Shown one piece after another: positions 16,301 to 24,182 of a stretch of 38,109 nt of DNA (within the stretch, counting starts at the first letter, position 1; the number at the start of each line of letters is the position of its first letter). The stretch spans positions 1-38,109 of the forward strand of contig NZ_SMKX01000077.1 in the NCBI RefSeq assembly GCF_004349055.1, read 5' to 3'. The position numbers were made by a program, and so were the translations under genes. The DNA is from Kribbella antibiotica. Its GTDB lineage: Bacteria; Actinomycetota; Actinomycetes; Propionibacteriales; Kribbellaceae. The notes below the pieces were generated by a model. The model made no database searches. It worked only from the letters and a program-made list of their open reading frames with translations, and was not told the DNA's origin.

Positions 16301-16905
16301 CCGAAACCAATGAATACAACTGGCCTGCTCAGCAGAAGCGTCCGCATCGCCTCGAAGACATGCCTTCGTTGCGAGTGAAACTCGCGGTAGTCTTCCCGCG
16401 TCAGGACGATGGAGTCGCAACTCCCGAGGTCACCGTGTGGCTTGAAGACGAAGCGCTCTGAACGCGCCTGAACGATCGATGCCACCTCTAGCTGCTGGAG
16501 GGGCGTGACCACTTCATAATACTCGCCGGGCCGGTACTCGCTGAGGCCTCTCTCCAGCAGGCGGTCATAATTTGTCGTCACGAAGCACCTGCTACCAAGA
16601 CCCGCGATCGCACGATGCAGCTCAGACGGCACAGCCTCCGAATCCAGCAGGACACTGCGTAGGAAAACGCAACGATCCATCTCGGTCAGCCCATCAAAAC
16701 CGTAACTGGCGGCCAATAGATAGTCGCCGCCTGCCAACTCCCGGCGGATTAGCTCCGATGAGTAACCATTACGATCAAGGTGTTCGGCCAGCCCTTCAAG
16801 CAAGCTCCCCCAGCTGGGCATACCCGACCAGATCGAAACTCCAGATCCTACAAATACGATGGTATCCGGTCGCGCCAGCACCGACCCAAGATGCTCCGGC
16901 CGCAT
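13312..16905 (-). CDS. SIR2-NACHT-helical-repeat protein, putative NADase anti-phage sensor
   Basis: A 1197-residue single-chain protein. Residues 1-280 form a SIR2-like domain with the NAD-binding loop VGSGVS (20-24), TTNYD carrying N112, KPHGD carrying H157, and FIGFGLKDPAF near 198-208; Asn and His at these places are the catalytic pair in NAD-degrading SIR2 defence proteins. Residues about 355-600 form a NACHT-type STAND ATPase: Walker A GSPGAGKS (364-371), Walker B LLFLDGFNE (438-446) and a sensor-like VVISTRHSG. The remaining 600 residues are Leu-rich helical repeats (HEAT-like), probably the sensor. No signal peptide or membrane helix is seen. ATG 16905 has GGGGGA a few bases upstream. 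GC is lower than in the neighbours, which points to horizontal transfer. It resembles Avs5/bNACHT-type systems in plan; the defence role is inferred. Confidence 0.9.
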   Translation of the reverse strand: MRPEHLGSVLARPDTIVFVGSGVSIWSGMPSWGSLLEGLAEHLDRNGYSSELIRRELAGGDYLLAASYGFDGLTEMDRCVFLRSVLLDSEAVPSELHRAIAGLGSRCFVTTNYDRLLERGLSEYRPGEYYEVVTPLQQLEVASIVQARSERFVFKPHGDLGSCDSIVLTREDYREFHSQRRHVFEAMRTLLLSRPVVFIGFGLKDPAFLLIRDSIYSAFGGNPADHFAIMPDVLPAEADYWRRNYGIHLVSYATNENARGSEKHAELLELLHGYDTYASRVDRSSSDQSSLPSDGVDFDSSAHTLALARHARRLKSVIPVVEEPIPLEIKRTGHEVEKIPGPMPDGADAISNLATLREGILLEGSPGAGKSFVSKQVVRGLAEKLEDACLTSGVTDSGVRVPLFVELREYRGNLKELIESDLPSGIDLDFLLQTHSCLLFLDGFNEAPARAAADGTLVGQIRELLDGAEGSGVVISTRHSGELHGLNLPVYALDAIPMSYVLEALESAGHDPAGVGDQQVELLARPLFFRAWADRKIRLEKSQSVHDIYAQLIGEIETGISQRLGTRIDLGDLLGSVAFDVIDGGGLTASLGQIDAVLRRSTVDLPRSDVLNALLSDGVLIPAAGRRVAFFHHSITEYLAASHLAKLIQADSSIVHRCLRRPDWDQTLLLTLGFLPSVTSHAVFDEVLTADPAMALRALSYADQKDGAWLERALIYLRKREERPFEFELTSALDRLHPHEQHIPALLDLVENAEANGAHGAGPLWRISEASRPRLIDLLLDPERGYNFQTAMASSLRFFVSPKQVLRIIEVAAEIVVESADRDGLLAGVEVDRWIGTVSALSEICQDLPVGELVQIANHSDSVMVDSVICNCLRDIPHEQSFEYLAGRIADGLGYPIFDLHMLLEYEYSRDVRLPHFPELIPHLIDVLQSGGGDRWAGPCVSSLVSFSEEYRQDLVDCPIGDGLFAAYKAWILGDETAIFDHLAGLLSAGADWSSVPLFILRYADLDWSQRSATLLSLLRIRDEALAEALLTGLRDSGVTETSLTFHLEDLAWWIDWLRECATDESFLAYQLGQFLSNSMDADNRREAVGLFNAGGEFRAALDEYVLALMPELNLSHFTDEAVDWMVGNLSLHGYRFAVRTPLLASVADENLVQDRLIPALVDGPGELLRRNLLVVLREAGEKHGRRYVADDGSVLG

Positions 16906-16953
16906 CTACTTCCCCCAATGCCGAACCTCACCACGTCCTGTGACGAGCTTGCG

Positions 16954-16982
16954 ACTTTAGCCCTTGATAGTTCCCACGTCCA
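16954..16982 (-). promoter_or_regulatory. Possible promoter of the SIR2-NACHT gene
   Basis: On the minus strand TGGACG (16977-16982) and TAAAGT (16954-16959) are separated by 17 bases, about 50 bases before the ATG. It lies in the 148-base gap after the polyprenyl synthase stop. The -35 is weak (4 of 6), so the call is tentative; read-through from the nuo operon is the alternative. Confidence 0.35.
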
Positions 16983-17053
16983 TCCGATCCCGCGCTGCTC
17001 TCAGGGCAGCTGGCTCGCCGTACACTATTGCCCCGTCTGGCCCAGCCGTCGTG

Positions 17054-18097
17054 TTAGACGGAGCGGGTGACGACCAGGTCGCAGAGGGAGTCGAGGGCCT
17101 GGCGGGCGGAGCAGTCCGGCAGGGACGACAGGAGTTTGCGGGCATCCGCGGCACGGCGCCGTACGTCGTCTTCTGCCTGGGCGAAGGCCGGGTGGGCCCG
17201 TAGCAGGTCCAGCGTCTCGGCGAGGCGGGCGTCGTCGGAGAGGTCCGAGTCGAGGAGCTCGAGCAGCCTTGCGTCGTCGGGGTTCGAGGGGTCGGCCTGG
17301 GCGCGGAAGATGAGGACCGGGAGGGTCGGGACGCCTTCGCGCAGGTCGGTGCCAGGGGTTTTGCCGGACTGGCCGGAGTCGCCGGCGATGTCGAGGATGT
17401 CGTCGGCGAGCTGGAAGGCGACGCCGATCTCTTCACCGAAGGCGCGCAGGGACTCTTGGATCTCTTCGGAGGCACCGGCGAAGCGGGCACCGAAGAGGGC
17501 CGAGGTGGCGATCAGCGAACCGGTCTTGTCGGCCACGACCGACAGGTAGTGCTTGAGCGGGTCCTGGCCTTCGGTGACGCCGAGGGTTTCGCGGATCTGA
17601 CCCTCGACCAGGCGGCTGAAGGTCCGGGCCTGAATCCGTACGGCGTCCGGTCCCAGATCGGCGACCAGGTCGGAGGCGCGGGCGAAGAGCCAGTCGCCGG
17701 ACAGGATCGCGACCGAGTTGTCCCAGCGAGCATTCGCGGTGGCCGAACCGCGGCGGAGCGCGGCCTCGTCCATCACGTCGTCGTGGTGCAGGGTCGCGAC
17801 GTGCGTCAGCTCGACGACGACGGCCGCCTTGACGACGTCGTCGCGGACCAGCTCGACCTCGTCAGCGGCCGGCGCCGGGCCGAACTCCGCGGCGATCAGT
17901 ACCAGCAGCGGCCGGAACCGCTTGCCGCCGGCAACCATGACGTGCTGGGCGGCGGCGGTGACGAACGGCGCCTCGGACTCGGTGGAGTCGCGGAGCGCCT
18001 GTTCGACCGATTCGAGCCCAGCCCGGACCCGGGCTTCGAGTGCCTCATCGGCGAACGCGAAGCCCAGGCTCTCGGCCGGCAGCGGGGTCGGACTCAA
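17054..18097 (-). CDS. Polyprenyl diphosphate synthase (menaquinone side chain)
   Basis: A 347-residue trans-isoprenyl diphosphate synthase. Both Asp-rich magnesium motifs are present: HHDDVMD (D106, D107, D110) and QLADDILD (D232, D233, D236). The substrate-binding GGKRFRP lies at 57-63, and the region LVEGQIRE and KTGSLIATS fits the octaprenyl/heptaprenyl group (GrcC/HepT-like). The product is the chain attached to DHNA by MenA, so this gene links to the menaquinone genes near 34-37 kb. It begins with TTG at 18097 that overlaps the nuoN stop (TTGA), so it is the last gene of the nuo operon and probably translationally coupled. Chain length cannot be read reliably. Confidence 0.92.
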   Translation of the reverse strand: MSPTPLPAESLGFAFADEALEARVRAGLESVEQALRDSTESEAPFVTAAAQHVMVAGGKRFRPLLVLIAAEFGPAPAADEVELVRDDVVKAAVVVELTHVATLHHDDVMDEAALRRGSATANARWDNSVAILSGDWLFARASDLVADLGPDAVRIQARTFSRLVEGQIRETLGVTEGQDPLKHYLSVVADKTGSLIATSALFGARFAGASEEIQESLRAFGEEIGVAFQLADDILDIAGDSGQSGKTPGTDLREGVPTLPVLIFRAQADPSNPDDARLLELLDSDLSDDARLAETLDLLRAHPAFAQAEDDVRRRAADARKLLSSLPDCSARQALDSLCDLVVTRSV

Positions 18098-19683
18098 CGG
18101 ATGAACTCACCTGCGCGGGCCGCCAGGTCGAGCACCGGTCCGGGGACCAGTCCGAGAACCACAGTGGCGGCGAGACCGAGAGCAACAGCCGTCGTGGTCT
18201 GCCAGCCCGGCAGCGCCACGTCGGGCGCGTCGGCCGGCAGATCCGAGAAGAACATCAGCACGATCACGCGGACGTAGAAGAACGCGGCGACCAGGCTGGA
18301 CAGGACAGCGACGACGACGAGAGGCCACGCCCCGCCCGACCAGGCTGCGCTGAAGACTGCCCACTTGCCGGTGAAGCCCGCGGTCAGCGGGATGCCGGCG
18401 AAGGAGAGCAGGAAGAACGCGAAGATCCCCGCCAGCAGCGGCGACTTCTTGCCCAGACCCGCCCAGCGGGACAGGTGCGTGGCCTCGCCACTCGCGTCGC
18501 GGACCAGCGTGATGACCGCGAAGGCACCGATCGTCGAGAAGCCGTACGAGACCAGGTAGAAGAGCACCGCCTGGGTCGAGGTGATGCCGTTGTGGACACC
18601 GCTCCCGGCCTGGGCCAGGCCGACGAACGCGGTCAGCAGGAAGCCTGCGTGCGCGATCGAGGAGTAGGCCAGCATCCGCTTCACGTCGGTCTGGGTGATC
18701 GCGACGATCGAACCGACCACCATGGTGAGGATCGCGACGACCCACATCATCGGCGCCCAGTCCCAGCGCGTTCCGCCGAGGGCGACGTAGAAGACCCGCA
18801 TCAGCCCGATGAACGCGGCGATCTTGGTGCAGGCCGCCATGAACCCGGTGACCGGCGTCGGCGCACCCTGGTACACGTCCGGCGTCCAGTTGTGGAACGG
18901 TACGGCGCCGACCTTGAACAGCAGGCCGACCCCGACCAGACCGGTCCCGGCCAGCAGGATGGTCTCCCCGCCGGTGTTCTTGCCGAGAGTGTCGGCGATC
19001 CCGCCGAGCGACATCGTGCCGGCGTACCCGTAGAGCAGCGCGATCCCGAACAGCAGGAACGCGGAGGCGAAGGCGCCGAGCAGGAAGTACTTCATCGCGG
19101 CTTCCTGCGAGATGAGCCGGCGACGACGCGCCAGGCCACACAGCAGGTACAGCGGCAGCGAGAAGACCTCGAGCGCGACGAACAGCACCAGCAGGTCGTT
19201 GGCCGACGCGAACAGCATCATGCCGCCGACCGCGAACAGTGTCAGCGGGAAGATCTCGGTGTGCTCGATCCGGGCCGCCGTACCTTCACGCTCGGCCTCG
19301 GACCCCGGTACGGCGGCCGCTTGGCTCGCGAACGCGGAGAGCCCACCGTCGAGCGACCGCTCGGCGAACAGCAGCACGCTGATCAGGGTCAGGGCGAGCA
19401 GGATCATCCAGGTGAACAGCGCCGGGCCGTCCACCGCGATCGCGCCCTGGGCCGCGATCAGTTCCTTGTTGTCGTTGATCAGGAGCCCGGTCAGCACGCC
19501 GGCCGCAAGGATCGCGACCACAGTGATGGCGAGCTGCGCCACGTGCCGTAGGGCCCGCGGCAGGAATGCCTCGGCGATGACGCCGACACAGGCCGCGCCG
19601 AACACCACGAGCATCGGCATCAGCTCGGTGTATTCGATCTTCGGCGCGACGAAGTCCGCCGCAGGCAGGATCAGGCCGATCAC
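18094..19683 (-). CDS. nuoN: NADH-quinone oxidoreductase subunit N
   Basis: A 529-residue antiporter-like membrane subunit of complex I with about 14 helices. Conserved segments: LLVLFVALEVFSLPLYLLCGL with the functional Glu of TM5, LLFKVGAVPFHNWTPDVYQGAPTPVTGFM with the lysine of TM7 and the broken helix, and QTDVKRMLAYSSIAHAGFLL. It pumps protons in the membrane arm. It starts with GTG 19683, overlapping the nuoM stop as GTGA, and its own stop overlaps the polyprenyl synthase start. Confidence 0.96.
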   Translation of the reverse strand: MIGLILPAADFVAPKIEYTELMPMLVVFGAACVGVIAEAFLPRALRHVAQLAITVVAILAAGVLTGLLINDNKELIAAQGAIAVDGPALFTWMILLALTLISVLLFAERSLDGGLSAFASQAAAVPGSEAEREGTAARIEHTEIFPLTLFAVGGMMLFASANDLLVLFVALEVFSLPLYLLCGLARRRRLISQEAAMKYFLLGAFASAFLLFGIALLYGYAGTMSLGGIADTLGKNTGGETILLAGTGLVGVGLLFKVGAVPFHNWTPDVYQGAPTPVTGFMAACTKIAAFIGLMRVFYVALGGTRWDWAPMMWVVAILTMVVGSIVAITQTDVKRMLAYSSIAHAGFLLTAFVGLAQAGSGVHNGITSTQAVLFYLVSYGFSTIGAFAVITLVRDASGEATHLSRWAGLGKKSPLLAGIFAFFLLSFAGIPLTAGFTGKWAVFSAAWSGGAWPLVVVAVLSSLVAAFFYVRVIVLMFFSDLPADAPDVALPGWQTTTAVALGLAATVVLGLVPGPVLDLAARAGEFIR

Positions 19684-21203
19684 TTCTGTCCCTCCGTCAC
19701 GGGGATCTCCGGCGCCTTGTCGGTAACACCGACGCGCTGCATGGTCGACTCGACCGCGGGTTTGATGATGTCGACGATCGGCTTCGGGAAGATGCCGAGG
19801 CCGATGATCAGGACCACCAGCGGAACGATCGCGAGGATCTCCCGCTTGTTCAGGTCCTTCAGCTTCTCGATGCCCTCACGGACCGGTCCGGTCATCGTGC
19901 GTTGGTACATCAGCAGGATGTAGAGCGCCGCCAGCACGATGCCGAAGACCGCGATCACCGCGATCACCTTGTGGTTGCTGAACGTCCCGGCGATCACCAT
20001 GAACTCGGAGATGAACGGCGACAGACCGGGCAGCGCCAGGCTGGACAGACCCGCGAACAGGAACGTTCCGGCCAGCACCGGGGCGACCTTCTCGACCCCG
20101 CCGTAGTCGGCGATCCGCGCGGACCCCCGCCGGGAGATCAGGTACCCGGCGACCAGGAACAGCGCCGCGGTCGAGAGACCGTGGTTGAACATGTAGAGCG
20201 TCGACCCGGTCAGGCCCTGCGAGGTGAGCGCGAAGATGCCCATCACGATGAAGCCGAAGTGCGAGATCGAGGTGTAGGCGATCAGCCGCTTGATGTCGGT
20301 CTGGCCGATCGCCACCAGGGCGCCGTACAGGACCGAGATCAGGGCGAGCACCAGGACCACCGGGGTGGCCCACTTGGAGGCCTCCGGGAACAGACCGAGG
20401 CAGAACCGGATCATCCCGAAGGTGCCGATCTTGTCCAGGATGCCGACCAGCAGCACCGAGGTGCCCGGCGTCGCCTCACCGGCGGCGTCCGGCAGCCAGG
20501 TGTGGAACGGCACCATCGGCGCCTTCACCGCGAAGGCGAAGAAGAAGCCGAGGAACAGCCACCGCTCCGTGTTCTGGCTGATGTCGAGCTTGATCAGGTC
20601 GGTCAGCAGGTACGACGGGTCGCCGGCGCGCGCGGAGAGCACGTACAGGCCGACCACCGAGGCCAGCATGAGCAGACCGCCGAGCAGCGAGTAGAGCAGG
20701 AACTTCACCGCGGCGTACGAGCGCTGCGGACCGCCGAAGCCACCGATCAGGAAGTACATCGGGATCAGCGTGGCCTCGAACAGCACGTAGAAGAGGAACA
20801 CGTCGGTCGCGGAGAAGACCCCGATCGACAGGGCCTCGAGCACCAGGATCCAGGCGAAGAAGGACTTCGACGACCAGCGGCCGCCGTCCGCGTCGTTCCA
20901 CGAGGCGATGATCACGATCGGCGTCAGCAGCGCGGTGAGCACCACCAAGATGATGCCGACACCGTCGAGACCGAGCGCGTAGTTCGCGCCGAACGCCTTG
21001 ATCCAGGTGTGCGTCTCGTTGTACTTCTCAGCGCCGTTCTGGTGGTAGCCGACCGCAACGATCGCGGTCAGCACCAGGGTGACGAGGGAGAAGCCGAGCG
21101 CTACCTGCTTGGACAGCAGTGCCTTCGCCTTGGGCACCGCCATGGTGCCCAGGGCGCCCACGAGGGGCAGCAGCAGTAAGAGGGTCAGCCAACCGATTTT
21201 CAC
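19680..21203 (-). CDS. nuoM: NADH-quinone oxidoreductase subunit M
   Basis: A 507-residue antiporter-like proton-pumping subunit. Family marks are FYVLFEATLIPMYFLIGGFGG with the TM5 Glu, FFAFAVKAPMVPFHTWLPDAAGEATPGTSVLL with the TM7 Lys and broken helix, and GQTDIKRLIAYTSISHFGF. The start is GTG 21203, with a four-base overlap with nuoL; the end overlaps nuoN. A hydrophilic C-terminal tail follows the last helix. Confidence 0.96.
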   Translation of the reverse strand: MKIGWLTLLLLLPLVGALGTMAVPKAKALLSKQVALGFSLVTLVLTAIVAVGYHQNGAEKYNETHTWIKAFGANYALGLDGVGIILVVLTALLTPIVIIASWNDADGGRWSSKSFFAWILVLEALSIGVFSATDVFLFYVLFEATLIPMYFLIGGFGGPQRSYAAVKFLLYSLLGGLLMLASVVGLYVLSARAGDPSYLLTDLIKLDISQNTERWLFLGFFFAFAVKAPMVPFHTWLPDAAGEATPGTSVLLVGILDKIGTFGMIRFCLGLFPEASKWATPVVLVLALISVLYGALVAIGQTDIKRLIAYTSISHFGFIVMGIFALTSQGLTGSTLYMFNHGLSTAALFLVAGYLISRRGSARIADYGGVEKVAPVLAGTFLFAGLSSLALPGLSPFISEFMVIAGTFSNHKVIAVIAVFGIVLAALYILLMYQRTMTGPVREGIEKLKDLNKREILAIVPLVVLIIGLGIFPKPIVDIIKPAVESTMQRVGVTDKAPEIPVTEGQK

Positions 21204-23068
21204 GACAACCTCACCGCGAGGAGGGCGACGACCACGAATGCGGCGCCGAAGACCATGCTGAGTGCGTACGAACGGACGAAGCCCGTCTGGAACCGGCGGA
21301 GCCGGCCGGACAGCCCACCGAACAGTGCGGCCAGCCCGTTGACCAGGCCGTCCACGCCGCGGTTGTCCAGCCAGACCAGCGTCCGGGTGAGGTACTGACC
21401 CGGACGCATCAGGACTGCCTCGTTCAGAGCGTCACCGAAGAGATCACGCCGGGCGAGGACCGTCAGCGGCGAACCGGCCGGGGCCTCCCGCGGGATGTCC
21501 CGACGGTACTTGGCCACCGCGATCACGATGCCGACGGCAACGACCGCGAGGGTGATCGCCGTCATCGCGATCGCCGGCAGCGGCGGGTGCTCTTCCTCGA
21601 CCCCGACGACCGGCTCGAGCCAGTGCTCGATCCAGTGCCCGGCGAAGTACAGGGCGCCACCACCCAGCGACAGCGCCGCCAGGATGATCAGCGGGATCGT
21701 CATCACCTTCGGCGACTCGTGCGGGTGCACGTCGTCGGCCCAGCGCTTCTTGCCCATGAAGGTCATGAGCATCACGCGGGTCATGTAGAACGCCGTGATC
21801 CCGGCACCGAGCAGGGCACAGAGACCGATCACCGGGTTGTGCGCGAACGCCGCCTCGATGATCTTGTCCTTGCTGAAGAAGCCCGCGAACGGCGGGATTC
21901 CGAGGATCGCCAGGTAGCCGAAGGCGAAGGTCACGAAGGTGATCTTCATCGGGATCCGGAGCGCACCGTAGTGGCGCATGTTCACGTCGTCGTTCATCCC
22001 GTGCATGACGGAACCGGCGCCGAGGAACATGTTGGCCTTGAAGAAGCCGTGCGTGATGAGGTGGAAGATCGCGAACACGTACCCGGCCGGGCCGAGACCG
22101 GCGGCCAGCATCATGTAGCCGATCTGGCTCATCGTCGAACCGGCGAGCGCCTTCTTGATGTCGTCCTTGGCGGTACCGATGATCGCACCGGCGAGCGCCG
22201 TGACCGTACCGACGATGACGACCGCGGTCGAGGCCGTCTCGGACATCTCGAAGATCGCGTGCGAGCGGACTACCAGGTAGACGCCCGCGGTGACCATGGT
22301 CGCCGCGTGGATGAGGGCCGACACCGGGGTCGGGCCTTCCATCGCGTCCAGCAGCCAGGACTGCAGCGGCACCTGCGCGGACTTACCGCAGGCAGCCAGC
22401 AGCAGCATCAGGCCGACCAGCGTGGCCCACGTGCTCGACATGCCCTCGGCGCCGGCGTTCACCGAGGCGAAGGCCGAGGAGCCGAACAGGCCCCACATGC
22501 TCATCACGGCGAGCGAGAGGCCGATGTCACCGACCCGGTTGACCACGAAGGCCTTCTTGGCGGCAACGGCGGCCGAAGTCTTGTGCTGCCAGAACCCGAT
22601 CAGCAGGTACGACGCCAGACCGACGCCCTCCCAGCCGACGAACACCAGCAGGTAGTCCGCCGCGAGAACCAGCAGCAGCATCGCTGCCACGAACAGGTTC
22701 AGGTAGGCGAAGAACCGGCGCCGCCGGACGTCGTGCTCCATGTAGCCGATCGAGTAGATGTGGATCAGCGAACCCACACCGGTGATCAGCAGCACGAACA
22801 GGATGGAGAGCGGGTCGATCAGCAGCGTGAAGTCGACCTTCACGTTCCCGACCGTGAACCACTCGAACAGGCGAACCGTCTCGGACCGCTCCTCGTCGTG
22901 CAGCCCCTGCATCTGGACGAACAGCAGGACACCGCAGACGAACGAGGCCAGCGACGCCGCGGTGCCCAGCAGGTGACCCCACTTGTTGGTGGCTTTGCCA
23001 CCAAGCAGCAGGATCGCCGCGGACACCGCCGGAATCGCGACCAGCAGCCACGTCAGCTCATGACTCAT
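21200..23068 (-). CDS. nuoL: NADH-quinone oxidoreductase subunit L
   Basis: A 622-residue subunit at the tip of the membrane arm. It has the conserved LLVFVGWEGVGLASYLLIGFW with its Glu, MEGPTPVSALIHAATMVTAGVYL, and TAKDDIKKALAGSTMSQIGYM, then the HL-type long C-terminal region with FSKDKIIEAAF and the distal helices that lie along the membrane arm. It starts with ATG 23068, 12 bases after the nuoK stop, without a strong ribosome site, so translation probably continues from nuoK. It overlaps nuoM by GTGA. Confidence 0.96.
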   Translation of the reverse strand: MSHELTWLLVAIPAVSAAILLLGGKATNKWGHLLGTAASLASFVCGVLLFVQMQGLHDEERSETVRLFEWFTVGNVKVDFTLLIDPLSILFVLLITGVGSLIHIYSIGYMEHDVRRRRFFAYLNLFVAAMLLLVLAADYLLVFVGWEGVGLASYLLIGFWQHKTSAAVAAKKAFVVNRVGDIGLSLAVMSMWGLFGSSAFASVNAGAEGMSSTWATLVGLMLLLAACGKSAQVPLQSWLLDAMEGPTPVSALIHAATMVTAGVYLVVRSHAIFEMSETASTAVVIVGTVTALAGAIIGTAKDDIKKALAGSTMSQIGYMMLAAGLGPAGYVFAIFHLITHGFFKANMFLGAGSVMHGMNDDVNMRHYGALRIPMKITFVTFAFGYLAILGIPPFAGFFSKDKIIEAAFAHNPVIGLCALLGAGITAFYMTRVMLMTFMGKKRWADDVHPHESPKVMTIPLIILAALSLGGGALYFAGHWIEHWLEPVVGVEEEHPPLPAIAMTAITLAVVAVGIVIAVAKYRRDIPREAPAGSPLTVLARRDLFGDALNEAVLMRPGQYLTRTLVWLDNRGVDGLVNGLAALFGGLSGRLRRFQTGFVRSYALSMVFGAAFVVVALLAVRLS

Positions 23069-23080
23069 CGGTTTCAGACC

Positions 23081-23380
23081 TCAGTACTTGAGCAGGTTGG
23101 CGTCGTCGACCGAAGCCGAACGACGGGTGCGGAAGATGGCCATGATGATCGCCAGGCCGATCACGACCTCGGCCGCAGCCACCACCATCACGAAGAAGGC
23201 GGCGATCTGGCCGTCGAGGTTGCCGTGCTGACGGGCGAAGCTGACGAACGCCAGGTTCGCCGCGTTCAGCATCAGCTCGACACACATGAACACGACGATG
23301 GCGTTCCGCCGCACCAGCACGCCGAGCGCGCCGATGCTGAACAGGATCGCCGCGAGCACAATGTATGGCTCAGTCGTCAC
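23081..23380 (-). CDS. nuoK: NADH-quinone oxidoreductase subunit K
   Basis: A 99-residue, three-helix membrane subunit of normal length. The two buried glutamates that carry protons are present at E35 (CVELMLNAANL) and E71 (AAAEVVIGLA), matching E36 and E72 of the E. coli protein. The start is GTG 23380, inside the end of nuoJ (11-base overlap), a common coupling in nuo operons. Confidence 0.95.
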   Translation of the reverse strand: MTTEPYIVLAAILFSIGALGVLVRRNAIVVFMCVELMLNAANLAFVSFARQHGNLDGQIAAFFVMVVAAAEVVIGLAIIMAIFRTRRSASVDDANLLKY

Positions 23381-24182
23381 TGTTCTTCTCCTTCGTCACG
23401 TGGTCTTCGCCCTCGGTGATCTCGCGGACGGTCTCGATGTCCGCGCGCTCCTCGGCTTCGGGGAACACGGTGCCACGGGCCTGCAGGACGCGCGAAACCG
23501 AGGTCGGTGCGATCGACCCGTCGGGCAGCAGCGCCGGGGTGTCGACAGCGTTGTGCCGAGCCAGTACGCCGGGAGTCGGCAGCGGACCAGGGTGGATCCC
23601 CTGCTCGGCGTACTTGCGGATCCGCTCCTCGGCGTGGTCACGCTGGGTGCGCTTCTTGGTCAGCCGCTCGCGGTGCGCCAGCATCATCGCGCCGAGGGCT
23701 GCGGTGATCAGCAGCGCCGAGGTGACCTCGAAGGCGAACACGTACTTACCGAACAGCAGTTGCGCGATGCCCTTCGGGTTGCCGTCCGGCTGCGCGTCGG
23801 CCAGGCCGACCGGGTCGGTGCCGTAGACCGCGTTGCCGACGGCAGCGACGATCAGGACACCGAAGCCGAGGAAGGCCAGGCCCGCCAGCAGTCGCTGACC
23901 GCGGATCGTCTCCACCAGCGAATCCGAGGCGTCGACGCCGACGAGCATCAGCACGAACAGGAACAGCATCAGGATCGCGCCGGTGTAGACGATGATCTGT
24001 ACGGCGAACAGGAACGGTGCGTCCAGGGCGGCGTACTGGATGGACAGGCAGATCATCACCGTGGCCAGCAGCAGCGCCGAGTGCACCGCCTTGCGGACCA
24101 GGATCATCGCGATCGCCGCCAGCACCATCACCGGCGCGAGCATCCAGAACGCGACCTGCGGTCCGGTCACCAGGCCGATCAT
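23370..24182 (-). CDS. nuoJ: NADH-quinone oxidoreductase subunit J with long C-terminal tail
   Basis: A 270-residue membrane subunit. Five helices fill the first 170 residues or so, with the family segment AVQIIVYTGAILMLFLFVLMLVG (the pi-bulge helix 3) and FEVTSALLITAALGAMML. A charged hydrophilic tail of about 100 residues follows (RERLTKKRTQRDHAEERIRK and onwards), absent from the roughly 184-residue E. coli protein. Such tails are known in actinobacterial NuoJ, but their role is unknown to me. ATG 24182 overlaps the nuoI stop (ATGA). Confidence 0.95.
   Translation of the reverse strand: MIGLVTGPQVAFWMLAPVMVLAAIAMILVRKAVHSALLLATVMICLSIQYAALDAPFLFAVQIIVYTGAILMLFLFVLMLVGVDASDSLVETIRGQRLLAGLAFLGFGVLIVAAVGNAVYGTDPVGLADAQPDGNPKGIAQLLFGKYVFAFEVTSALLITAALGAMMLAHRERLTKKRTQRDHAEERIRKYAEQGIHPGPLPTPGVLARHNAVDTPALLPDGSIAPTSVSRVLQARGTVFPEAEERADIETVREITEGEDHVTKEKNSDD

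Noticed and set aside
17035..17062. Possible terminator CCGTC-N6-GACGG at the end of the polyprenyl synthase gene
   Set aside because: Only a 5-bp stem that includes the stop codon, without a T-run; too weak to call.
19902..23419. Very long open frames on the plus strand opposite nuoM, nuoL and nuoK
   Set aside because: They encode low-complexity His/Arg/Gln/Asp-rich products, mirror the codon bias of the nuo genes and have no start signals.
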